The notes beneath the pieces were generated by a model that was not told the DNA's origin, did not search any database, and worked only from the letters and a program-made list of their open reading frames with translations. Positions 23,081 through 30,960 of a DNA stretch of 64,000 nucleotides are shown here, one piece after another. The number at the start of each line of letters is the position of its first letter. Position 1 is the stretch's first letter. This DNA is from Modestobacter italicus (GTDB lineage: Bacteria; Actinomycetota; Actinomycetes; Mycobacteriales; Geodermatophilaceae): assembly GCF_000306785.1 (NCBI RefSeq), contig NC_017955.1, positions 4,154,001 through 4,218,000 of the forward strand, written 5' to 3'. A program made the position numbers and the translations under genes.

Positions 23081-25003
23081 ATGGGCACTGTCTTCACCGC
23101 CGACGACCTGGCTCGCCTGCCCGAGATCGTCGCCGCCGACCTGGCGCCCGACGGCGGGTCGACGGTCTACGCCGCCACCACCGCCGACGGCAGCACCACC
23201 CTGGAGCGCCCGCAGCTGTGGCTGCAGCAGCTCGGCGGCACCGCCGAGCTGCTCAGCGCCTCCGACGGCGCGCAGTCCGCCCCCACCTTCTCCCCCGACG
23301 GCAGCCGGATCGCCTTCGTGCAGGACGACGAGGACGGCCACGGCCAGCTCGCCGTCCTCGACCTCGGCGACCGCTCGGTCACCGTGCTCACCGACTTCCC
23401 GCGCGGCGTGAGCACCCCCCGCTGGTCACCCGACGGCGCCACGATCGCCGTCACCGGCAACGACGCCCCGCTGCGCGACCCGAAGCGGCCCTACCGGGTC
23501 ACCCGGCCGGTGTGGCGGCGGGACGGCATGGGCCTGGTCGACGACGTCGCCGTCGAGCTGTGGACCGTGCCGGCCGCCGGCGGCAGCCCGACCCGGCTCA
23601 CCGACCACGGCGGCATCGTCGCCAACGTCGCGTGGTCCCCCGACGGCGGCCGGCTGCTCTACGAGACCACCGCCGAGCCGGACACCGCCGCCGTCGCGCT
23701 GCGCACCGTCCCCGCCACCGGCGGCCCGGTGACCACCGTGCTGACCAGCGAGTACCTGGTCTACCCGCCGATGGCGGCGTGGCTGTCCGACGGCCGGATC
23801 GTCCGGACGACGCCGTGGAACGTCTACAACATGCTCGACCTGGTGGTGCACGACCCGGCGACCGGGACCGACACCCCGCTGGGCTCGCCGCTCACCGGGC
23901 AGATCGGCGGGCTGATGGTCTTCGGGATGAACAGCGCGCTGCACCAGCCCGCGCTGCTCGTCGACGACGATGACGACGTCCTGCTGTACGTGCAGGTCGG
24001 CGGCCGCACCGAGCTGCACCGGATCAGCACCACCGACGGCGCGGACACGACGCTGTGGACCGGGGACGCGTGCGTGGCCCCGCTGGCGGTCCGCGGCCAG
24101 CAGGTGCTGCTGTCGCGGACGACCTTCGCCGACCCCGCCTCGCTCGTCGTCCTCGACCTGGCCGACGGCACCGAGCAGCCGGCCTCCACGCTGGACCGCG
24201 GCTGGCTCGCCGAGCTGCCGTTCACCGTCCACGAGCTGCACTTCACGGGCGAGGACGGCACTCCCGTCGAGGGCTGGTACCTCGAGCCGGTCATCGGCCA
24301 GGGGCCTTACGCCACCGTGCTGCACGTGCACGGCGGCCCCTTCGCCGCGCACGGCTACGGCTTCTCGATGGACGACCACCTGCTCACCTCGGCCGGCTAC
24401 GGCGTGCTCAAGGTGAACTTCCGCGGCTCGTCCGGCTACGGCGAGGAGTTCTCCAAGACGCTGGTCGGCGACTGGGGCCACCACGACGCCGGGGACTGCC
24501 TGGCCGGGCTGGACCACGTGATCGGCCTCGGGCTGGCCGACCCCGACCGGCTGGGCTCCTTCGGGCTGTCCGGCGGCGGGTACATGACCTCCTGGCTGCT
24601 CACCCACAGCGACCGGTTCGCCGCCGGCATCGCCGAGTGCCCGGTGACCGACTGGAGCGGGATGGTCGGCTCGGACATCCCGCAGGTCGTCGGCCGCTGG
24701 CTGGGGCACGGCCCGGGCGAGGGCCCGGCGCAGATGGCCGAGTACGCCCGGACGTCGCCGATCACCTACGCCGCCAGCTGCACCACCCCGATGCTGGTCA
24801 TCGAGCACGAGGGCGACCTGCGCTGCCCGGTCGGCCAGGGCGACGTCCTCTACAACGCGCTCACGCTCTCCGGCTGCACCACCGAGATGCTCCGGCTGCC
24901 GGGGATGTTCCACGTCGACGTCTACGGCATCGCCGACCTCTTCGGGCGCACCGAGCGGCTGGCCGCCCTCACCGACTGGTTCGACCGCTACCTCAAGCCC
25001 TGA
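23081..25003 (+). CDS. S9 family (prolyl oligopeptidase) serine peptidase
   Basis: A 640-residue cytoplasmic peptidase; the ATG is 9 bases after GAGGAG. Residues about 1-380 contain WD40/PD40-like propeller repeats (FSPDGSRIAFV, WSPDGATIAV, WSPDGGRLLY). The C-terminal alpha/beta-hydrolase domain carries HVHGGP, FRGSSGYGEEF and the catalytic triad: Ser497 in GLSGGGY, Asp579 in HEGDLRCP and His611 in FHVDVYG. It resembles acylaminoacyl-peptidase. Placed directly after the peptide importer, it should cut the imported peptides. Confidence 0.93.
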   Translation: MGTVFTADDLARLPEIVAADLAPDGGSTVYAATTADGSTTLERPQLWLQQLGGTAELLSASDGAQSAPTFSPDGSRIAFVQDDEDGHGQLAVLDLGDRSVTVLTDFPRGVSTPRWSPDGATIAVTGNDAPLRDPKRPYRVTRPVWRRDGMGLVDDVAVELWTVPAAGGSPTRLTDHGGIVANVAWSPDGGRLLYETTAEPDTAAVALRTVPATGGPVTTVLTSEYLVYPPMAAWLSDGRIVRTTPWNVYNMLDLVVHDPATGTDTPLGSPLTGQIGGLMVFGMNSALHQPALLVDDDDDVLLYVQVGGRTELHRISTTDGADTTLWTGDACVAPLAVRGQQVLLSRTTFADPASLVVLDLADGTEQPASTLDRGWLAELPFTVHELHFTGEDGTPVEGWYLEPVIGQGPYATVLHVHGGPFAAHGYGFSMDDHLLTSAGYGVLKVNFRGSSGYGEEFSKTLVGDWGHHDAGDCLAGLDHVIGLGLADPDRLGSFGLSGGGYMTSWLLTHSDRFAAGIAECPVTDWSGMVGSDIPQVVGRWLGHGPGEGPAQMAEYARTSPITYAASCTTPMLVIEHEGDLRCPVGQGDVLYNALTLSGCTTEMLRLPGMFHVDVYGIADLFGRTERLAALTDWFDRYLKP

Positions 25004-25030
25004 CCGCCCACCTGCTGCGAGGAGAACGCC

Positions 25031-25891
25031 ATGTACGCGCACGTCAACGGGGTCGACCTGTTCTTCGACATCGAGGGCAGCGGCTTCGCCCCGGAGGGGA
25101 CGACGTACCGGGAGAAGCCGGTCATGTTCGTCCTGCACGGCGGCCCCGGCTGCGACCACACCTACTTCCGGCCGTGGCTGCACCCGCTGGCCGAGCAGGC
25201 CCAGCTGGTCTTCATCGACCACCGCGGCAACGGCCGGTCCAGCCGCACCGACGAGACCACCTACACGATCGAGCAGATGGCCGACGACGTCGAGGCGCTG
25301 CGCACGTACCTCGGCCTGGGCCCGGTGCTGCTGCTCGGGCAGTCCTTCGGCGGGATGGTCGCCCAGGTCTTCGCCACCCGGTACCCGGAGTCGGTGACCA
25401 AGCTGCTGCTGGCCAACACCACGCCGTCCATGCAGTTCTGGGACGCCGCCCAGGACGAGGCCGCGGCGATGGCGACCCCCGAACAGCAGGCCGCCATCCC
25501 GGCGCTGTTCAACGGGGAGATCCAGTCCCAGGAGGCGTTCGACGCCTGGTGGGACGTCTGCATGCCGCTGTACTTCAAGCACCCCGACCGCTGGGGCCAG
25601 GAGATCGAGGAGGTCGAGGGCCGGATGGTCGGCGCCTACGAGGTCGCCAACCACATGATGGCCAACGAGATCCCCAAGTACGACGTCCGGCCGCTGCTGC
25701 CCGAGGTGCGGATCCCGACCCTGGTGCTCGCCGGCGCCAAGGACTGGGTGACCCCGCTGAGCCAGTCGACGCTGATCGACGAGCTGCTGCCGGACTCGAC
25801 GCTGGTCGTCTTCGACGAGAGCGGGCACATGCCGCACATCGAGGAGAACGAGAAGTTCGTGTCCGCCGTCCGCGCCTTCCTCGCCGGCTGA
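25031..25891 (+). CDS. Alpha/beta hydrolase, proline iminopeptidase-like
   Basis: A 286-residue enzyme with LHGGPGCDH (oxyanion loop typical of S33 proline iminopeptidases), DHRGNGRS, nucleophile Ser105 in GQSFGG, Asp238 in GAKDW and His266 in SGHMPH. It may release N-terminal proline from peptides left by the S9 enzyme. Its stop codon shares one base with the start of the next gene (TGATG). The exact substrate is inferred from the HGGPG motif and context. Confidence 0.87.
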   Translation: MYAHVNGVDLFFDIEGSGFAPEGTTYREKPVMFVLHGGPGCDHTYFRPWLHPLAEQAQLVFIDHRGNGRSSRTDETTYTIEQMADDVEALRTYLGLGPVLLLGQSFGGMVAQVFATRYPESVTKLLLANTTPSMQFWDAAQDEAAAMATPEQQAAIPALFNGEIQSQEAFDAWWDVCMPLYFKHPDRWGQEIEEVEGRMVGAYEVANHMMANEIPKYDVRPLLPEVRIPTLVLAGAKDWVTPLSQSTLIDELLPDSTLVVFDESGHMPHIEENEKFVSAVRAFLAG

Positions 25892-27138
25892 TGCGCGGTC
25901 TCACCACGACGGACGCCGGGCCGCTGCTCTTCCGGGACGTCGCCCTGGTCGACGGCACCGGGGCGGCGTCCCGGCCGGGCACCGCGGTGCTCACCGACGG
26001 CGGCCGGATCCGCTGGATCGGCCCGGACGAGCAGGCACCCGACGTCCCGGACCACGCGGTCGTGCACGGCGGCGGGCGCAGCCTGCTGCCCGGGCTGATC
26101 AACGCGCACGTCCACCTCAGCAGCGACGCCGGCCCCGACCTCGCCGCGCAGGTGGCCGCCGACACGGTGCCGATGTCGACGCTCCGCGCGGCGACCATGG
26201 CCGAGCTGACCCTGCAGACCGGGGTCACGACGGTGCGCGACTGCGGCGCGGCCAGCGGCATCGTCATCGACCTGGCCAAGGCCATCGACGACGGCCTGGT
26301 CCCCGGTCCGCGGGTCGTCGCGGCCGGGCGGGTCATCACCATGACCGGCGGGCACGGGCACTTCATCGGCCGGGAGGCCGACGGGGTGGACGCCGTCCGC
26401 CGGGCGGTGCGCGCGGAGATCAAGGAGGGCGCGGACTTCATCAAGGTGATGGCCACCGGCGGCGTCCTCACCGCGGGCGTCGACCCGAACAACATCGCGC
26501 TGCTGCCGGAGGAGCTGGCCGTCGTCGCGCAGGAGGCGCACAACTCCGGCCGCCGGGTCACCACCCACGCCATCGGCAACGCCGGCATCCGCAACGCGCT
26601 GCTGGCCGGGATCGACTCCATCGAGCACGGCATGCACCTCGACGACCCGACGCTGGAGCTGGCGCTGGACCGGGGCGCGTTCCTGGTACCGACGCTGCTC
26701 GCGGTGTCCCGGATCGTCGACGCCGGCGTCGCCCGGGGCGTGCCGCTCTGGGTGGTGGAGAAGGCCGAGGAGCAGCTCCAGCACAGCCGGGACAGCTTCG
26801 TGGCCGCGGTGCGCTCGGGCATGAAGATCGCCGCGGGCACCGATGCGGGCACGCCCTTCAACCCGCACGAGGACCTCGCCGACGAGCTGGCGCTGATGGT
26901 CTCCCTCGGCCTCTCGCCGATGCAGGCGATCGTCGCCGCCACCGCGCACGCGGCGGAGAACCTCGACGTCCTGCACGCCGTCGGCACGGTCGAGGTCGGC
27001 AAGCGTGCCGACCTGCTGCTGGTCGACGGCGACCCGACGGCCGACATCACCGCCGTCGCCCGGGTGGTGCTGGTCGCCAAGGACGGCGTCGTCGTCCGGG
27101 ACGAGCTGCCCGCGCCGCTGCTGCAGCCCGCGGGCTGA
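25891..27138 (+). CDS. Amidohydrolase family protein (prolidase/imidazolonepropionase-like)
   Basis: A 415-residue metal-dependent amidohydrolase. Motifs: INAHVHLS (first metal His pair), FIKVMATGGV with a candidate carboxylated Lys, TTHAIG and SIEHGMHLD (further His ligands), and AAGTDAG with the catalytic Asp. Relatives include Xaa-Pro and Xaa-Arg dipeptidases of the amidohydrolase superfamily, which fits its place at the end of a peptide uptake and hydrolysis operon. It overlaps the upstream hydrolase by one base. Last gene before a strong terminator at 27146-27186. Confidence 0.88.
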   Translation: MRGLTTTDAGPLLFRDVALVDGTGAASRPGTAVLTDGGRIRWIGPDEQAPDVPDHAVVHGGGRSLLPGLINAHVHLSSDAGPDLAAQVAADTVPMSTLRAATMAELTLQTGVTTVRDCGAASGIVIDLAKAIDDGLVPGPRVVAAGRVITMTGGHGHFIGREADGVDAVRRAVRAEIKEGADFIKVMATGGVLTAGVDPNNIALLPEELAVVAQEAHNSGRRVTTHAIGNAGIRNALLAGIDSIEHGMHLDDPTLELALDRGAFLVPTLLAVSRIVDAGVARGVPLWVVEKAEEQLQHSRDSFVAAVRSGMKIAAGTDAGTPFNPHEDLADELALMVSLGLSPMQAIVAATAHAAENLDVLHAVGTVEVGKRADLLLVDGDPTADITAVARVVLVAKDGVVVRDELPAPLLQPAG

Positions 27139-27145
27139 TCGAACG

Positions 27146-27186
27146 CCGGCTGGCGCCCGCCCTCCCCCTGGGGCGGCGCCAGCCGG
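27146..27186. terminator. Hairpin terminator ending the peptide operon
   Basis: CCGGCTGGCGCCCGCC (27146-27161) pairs with GGCGGCGCCAGCCGG (27172-27186) with one bulged C. It starts 7 bases after the stop codon and lies between convergent genes. Confidence 0.7.
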
Positions 27187-27194
27187 TCCGTCGT

Positions 27195-27241
27195 CAGGGT
27201 TCCGCGCCGAAACCGGCACAGGGTTCCGCGCCGAAACCGGC
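27195..27241. repeat. Tandem duplicate of a 24-base unit
   Basis: CAGGGTTCCGCGCCGAAACCGGC occurs at 27195-27217 and again at 27219-27241, period 24, one base between copies. Each unit is itself an imperfect palindrome (GGTT...AACC). It lies between the convergent terminator and the 3' end of the formamidase gene. Confidence 0.7.
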
Positions 27242-28242
27242 TAGGCCCGGGACGACGCCCGGAGCTTGGCGTGGGTGCCGGCCATGGCGACCGCGCCGCC
27301 GAGCAGGTACTTGGGCAGCTTCGCCACCACCGTGTAGTTGGTGTCGACGACGTTGGCCACCGGGGTCAGCGCCGCCTGGGACACCAGCTGGTAGGCGTCG
27401 AGCTCGGAGAGGTCGAGCAGCTCCGCCGTCCACCGGACGAGCTCGGTGTGCGCGATCCGGAAGGCGTCCTCGAGCGGGCGGGCCGAGCCCGTCGTCATCA
27501 GGTGGGTGTCGTCCTCCAGCCGCGGCCAGGGCGTGGGCGCGCCCTTGACCAGGTCGACGCTGAACACGGTGTCCATGGCGCACTCCACGGCGACGCCGCA
27601 GGTCTCCCCCTCGCCCTGCCGCGCGTGCCCGTCGCCGAGGCTGAGCAGCGCGCCCGGCACGTTGACGCCCAGGTAGCAGGTGGTGCCCGCGCGCATCTCC
27701 GGGGTGTCCATGTTGCCGCCCCAGCTGCCCGGGGTGAGCGAGGAACGCACCTCCCCCAGCGGCGGTGCCACCCCGACCGTGCCGTGCATCGGGTCCAGCG
27801 GCAGGTCGACGGTGAACGCGGAGTCCAGCGCCTGGTAGCGCACCAGCCGCTCGGCGCGGTCCAACTCGTAGACCCAGGTCCGCTCGGGCAGCGCCGGGTG
27901 CAGCATCGCCGTCGCCGGGGTGGCGGTCAGCGAGCCGAAGAACGGCACCGTCGAGCTGAAGCCCCGGGTCTCCCGCGGCTCGATGCTCAGGAAGTGCACC
28001 GCCACGGTGTCCCCGGGCTCGGCGCCCTCGATGAAGAAGGGCCCGGTCTGCGGGTTGAGGAGGCGCGGGTCGCAGACCTCGCTGACCAGGTCGGCGGTGG
28101 AGCCGACCCGGCCGGCGAAGCAGTCCCGCCTCCAGGTGCTGACCACCTCGCCGGGTCGCAGCTGCAGCACCGGCGGGGCGCCGCCGAAGCTGTAGACGAG
28201 CGTGGACGGGTCGGCCTGGGGGTCGGGGTCGTGTCGCAGCAC
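27241..28242 (-). CDS. Acetamidase/formamidase family protein
   Basis: A 333-residue enzyme of the FmdA/AmdA family, which hydrolyses formamide or short aliphatic amides to ammonia and acid. Recognisable blocks include GPFFIEGAEPGDTVAVHFLSIEP, the HGTVGVAPP region, GSWGGNMD, and LSLGDGHARQGEGETCG with conserved Asp, His and Glu. It lies 7 bases upstream in the same direction as nothing else and follows the APC permease gene start by strand reversal order: the permease (28250-29833) is transcribed first and this gene second, so permease and amidase form one operon. The amide may enter through that permease. Confidence 0.88.
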   Translation of the reverse strand: MLRHDPDPQADPSTLVYSFGGAPPVLQLRPGEVVSTWRRDCFAGRVGSTADLVSEVCDPRLLNPQTGPFFIEGAEPGDTVAVHFLSIEPRETRGFSSTVPFFGSLTATPATAMLHPALPERTWVYELDRAERLVRYQALDSAFTVDLPLDPMHGTVGVAPPLGEVRSSLTPGSWGGNMDTPEMRAGTTCYLGVNVPGALLSLGDGHARQGEGETCGVAVECAMDTVFSVDLVKGAPTPWPRLEDDTHLMTTGSARPLEDAFRIAHTELVRWTAELLDLSELDAYQLVSQAALTPVANVVDTNYTVVAKLPKYLLGGAVAMAGTHAKLRASSRA

Positions 28243-28249
28243 GGGCAGA

Positions 28250-29833
28250 TCAGACCAGCTCGTGCTCGTCGGCCATCACGGTGCGCCCGATCTCGGCGTA
28301 GACCGCCGGGCGACGGCTGCGCAGCCAGAGCGCGCCGAGCCCGGCGAGCACGAACACCGCCAGGACGATGTAGGGCATCGCGTGGAAGAACGGCGACCCC
28401 GAGGCCAGCCCACCGGCGAAGCTCAGGTTCGAGAAGAGCAGGTAGACCACGTAGAGCATGCCCAGGCAGGCGATCCCCGGGATCACGCCGGTGGTCCAGA
28501 TGTTGCCTGGGTGCACCTTCTTCACGTGGAAGTAGGAGATGACGGCCACCGAGCAGATCGCCTGCACGATGAGGATCGCCATCGTGCCCATGAGCGCGAG
28601 CAGCCCGTACTCGTAGACGTAGGCGCCGGTGAGCGGGTCGTCGCCGCCGACGGTGAGCAGGTAGAACGCCACGGTGAGGACCAGGGTGATCACGCTCTGC
28701 ACCAGCGAGGCGATGTGCGGGGAGCCGTGCGTGGGGTGCGCAGCGCCCAGTGTCCGGCGCATCGCCGGGAGCTCACGGCCGATGGCGAACAGGTACCGGG
28801 ACGCGGCGTTGTGGAAGGCGAGGGCGCAGGCGAAGGAGCCGGACACGATGAGGAACAGGTAGACGTCGACGATCCAGCCGCCGCCGAGGTTGTCCGCGGC
28901 CAGGCCGGTGAACATGCCGATCCCGTCGGCGGCGGCGCCGAACTGCAGGGACGCGGCCTCGCCGTTGCCGGCGATGACCATCCACGAGACGAAGGTGTAG
29001 AACAGCCCGAGCCCGATCACGGCCAGCAGCGTGGCGCGCGGGACGATCTTCTTGGGGTTGCGCGACTCCTCGCCGTAGGTCGCCGTCGTCTCGAAGCCGA
29101 CCCAGGACCAGAAGGCGAAGAACAGCCCGATGGCGGCGCTGCCGGCGACCACCTCGTCCAGGCCCAGGCCACCGCCGGCGGGCAGGCTGCGGAACGCGTC
29201 GACCGGGTTGAGCGCCGACCAGACCATCCCGTCGGGCCCACCGCCCTGGAACAGCACGGACAGGGCCAGCGCGCCCAGCAGCAGCACCTCGCCCACCAGG
29301 AACACCCCGAGGACGACGGCGGCGACGCTGATGTCGAAGTAGCCCAGCACCCCCACGACGGCGATGCCCACCACCGCGATGAGCAGCCAGTTCACGTCCC
29401 AGCCGAACCACTGGTCGAGGGCGTCGTTGGCGAAGTAGCTGAAGATGCCGATGAGCGAGCCCTCGAACACCACGTAGGCGACGGCGGCCAGCACGCCCGA
29501 GGCCATCCCCCACACCGGGCCGAGGCCGTGCGAGATGAAGCCGTAGAAGCCGCCGGCGGTGGTGATGTGCCGGGCCATCGCGACGAACCCGATGGAGAAC
29601 AACGTCAGCACCACGGTGGCCACCAGGAACCCGGCCGGCGCGGCCAGGCCGTTGCCCGAGCCGACGGCGATCGGCAGGTTGCCGGTCATCGCGGTGATCG
29701 GCGCGGCGTTGGCGACGGCCATGAACAGCACGCCGACCAGGCCGAGCGCGCCGCCCTTGAGCGTGCTCCCGCCGGACGGTGTGGCGGGCGGGGCGTCCGC
29801 GGGCGCGACCGCGGACAGGTTGTCGGTGGCCAT
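28250..29833 (-). CDS. APC family amino acid/amine permease
   Basis: A 527-residue membrane protein with about 12 helices. After a 25-residue polar end, helix 1 (LGLVGVLFMAVANAAPITAMTGNLPIAVG) carries the glycine-rich unwound segment typical of the family, and GFYGFISHGLGPVWGM follows in helix 3. FAFWSWVGFETTATYGEESRNPKKIVPRA is the classical APC signature between helices 6 and 7. The ATG follows AGGAG. It is the first gene of a two-gene operon with the formamidase/acetamidase. Substrate could be an amine or an amino acid; the nearby amine oxidase points to amines (inference). Confidence 0.9.
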   Translation of the reverse strand: MATDNLSAVAPADAPPATPSGGSTLKGGALGLVGVLFMAVANAAPITAMTGNLPIAVGSGNGLAAPAGFLVATVVLTLFSIGFVAMARHITTAGGFYGFISHGLGPVWGMASGVLAAVAYVVFEGSLIGIFSYFANDALDQWFGWDVNWLLIAVVGIAVVGVLGYFDISVAAVVLGVFLVGEVLLLGALALSVLFQGGGPDGMVWSALNPVDAFRSLPAGGGLGLDEVVAGSAAIGLFFAFWSWVGFETTATYGEESRNPKKIVPRATLLAVIGLGLFYTFVSWMVIAGNGEAASLQFGAAADGIGMFTGLAADNLGGGWIVDVYLFLIVSGSFACALAFHNAASRYLFAIGRELPAMRRTLGAAHPTHGSPHIASLVQSVITLVLTVAFYLLTVGGDDPLTGAYVYEYGLLALMGTMAILIVQAICSVAVISYFHVKKVHPGNIWTTGVIPGIACLGMLYVVYLLFSNLSFAGGLASGSPFFHAMPYIVLAVFVLAGLGALWLRSRRPAVYAEIGRTVMADEHELV

Positions 29834-29944
29834 CTGGCACTCCTTCTGGGCGGGGACTCAGCGGGAGCGTGCCGGGCAGTTGTGTCGGCTGTGCGCGCGT
29901 CCGGTAACGGTCGGGTGAGGAGGATGTTTCCGCTGGTCACACGG

Positions 29945-29973
29945 TTGACCGGGGCCTAGCAGCCCGGCTAGAC
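29945..29973 (+). promoter_or_regulatory. Promoter for a probably leaderless SDR gene
   Basis: TTGACC at 29945-29950, a 17-base spacer and CTAGAC at 29968-29973. The GTG start at 29981 lies 8 bases after the -10, where transcription should begin. There is no Shine-Dalgarno motif. A small hairpin CTAGC-N6-GCTAG sits inside the spacer. Confidence 0.4.
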
Positions 29974-29980
29974 AGCGCTG

Positions 29981-30754
29981 GTGTTCACACCACTGAGCGG
30001 GTCGTCGGTCGTCGTCACCGGAGGCAGCAAGGGCATCGGCCGGGGCATCGCCGCGGCGTTCGCGGGCGCGGGCGCGCGGGTGCTGCTGGCGGCCCGCGAC
30101 GAGGCCACGCTGGCCGCGACCGCCGCCGAGCTGCGCGCCGCCGGCGGGGACGTCACGCACGTCGCGGTGGACGTGTCCCGCCCGGAGGGGTGCGCGGAGA
30201 TGGCCGCGGTCGCCGTCGACCGGTTCGGCGGCATCGACGTGCTGTGCGCCAACGCCGGCATCTTCCCGGAGCGCCCGCTGGCGGAGATGACCGAGGCCGA
30301 CCTCGACCAGGTGCTGGGGGTCAACGTGAAGGGCACCTTCTTCGCGGTGACGGCGTGCCTGCCCGCGCTCACCGCCAGCGGCCGGGGCCGGGTGGTGCTC
30401 ACCTCGTCGATCACCGGGCCGATCACCGGCTTCCCGGGCTGGTCGCACTACGGCGCCAGCAAGGCCGCCCAGCTCGGCTTCCTGCGGACGGCGGCCATCG
30501 AGCTGGCCCCGCACCGGATCACCGTCAACGCGGTGCTGCCCGGCAACGTCCTCACCGAGGGGCTGGCGGGCATGGGCGAGGACTACCTGGCCGGCATGGC
30601 CCGGTCGATCCCGCTCGGCCGGCTGGGCACCGTCGCCGACATCGGCAACGCCGCGCTGTTCCTGGCCACCGAGGAGGCCGGCTACATCACCGGCCAGACC
30701 CTCGTCGTCGACGGCGGCCAGGTGCTCCCCGAGTCCCTCGACGCCCTCACCTGA
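29981..30754 (+). CDS. SDR family oxidoreductase, FabG-like
   Basis: A 257-residue classical short-chain dehydrogenase: [10 protein letters not shown] cofactor loop, ANAG, catalytic Ser in TSSITG, YGASK with Tyr and Lys, and the C-terminal [12 protein letters not shown]. The GTG start has no ribosome binding site but sits at the predicted transcription start. It stands alone between the divergent APC permease and the convergent amine oxidase gene. Substrate not readable; an aldehyde or keto product of amine breakdown is only a guess from context. Confidence 0.87.
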   Translation: MFTPLSGSSVVVTGGSKGIGRGIAAAFAGAGARVLLAARDEATLAATAAELRAAGGDVTHVAVDVSRPEGCAEMAAVAVDRFGGIDVLCANAGIFPERPLAEMTEADLDQVLGVNVKGTFFAVTACLPALTASGRGRVVLTSSITGPITGFPGWSHYGASKAAQLGFLRTAAIELAPHRITVNAVLPGNVLTEGLAGMGEDYLAGMARSIPLGRLGTVADIGNAALFLATEEAGYITGQTLVVDGGQVLPESLDALT

Positions 30755-30771
30755 CACCCCGGGAGCGCTGA

Positions 30772-30871
30772 CGCCCGGAGAGCGCGCTTGATCGCGCGAA
30801 AGCGCGCCCGGGTACACCACCAAGGCGCGCTCCCGGTGGTCAGCAGCACCCCCGAAAGCGCGCCTTTGGCG
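30772..30871. terminator. Cluster of palindromic elements between convergent genes
   Basis: Three palindromic units follow the SDR stop: a bulged stem CCCGG-AGAGCGCGCTT / AAGCGCGC-CCGGG (30774-30812), CCACCAAGGCGCGCTCCCGGTGG (30817-30839), and CCCCCGAAAGCGCGCCTTTGGCG (about 30849-30871). The last two belong to the window-wide GGCGCGCC family. They probably terminate transcription from both sides. Confidence 0.6.
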
Positions 30872-30960
30872 TTCGGGCCTACTTCCTCAGCGAGACGTCC
30901 GGCCCCCGTGCAGGGTCCCGCCGCGAGCCTGCGAGTGGTGGGGGGCACGGGGGTCCTCCA

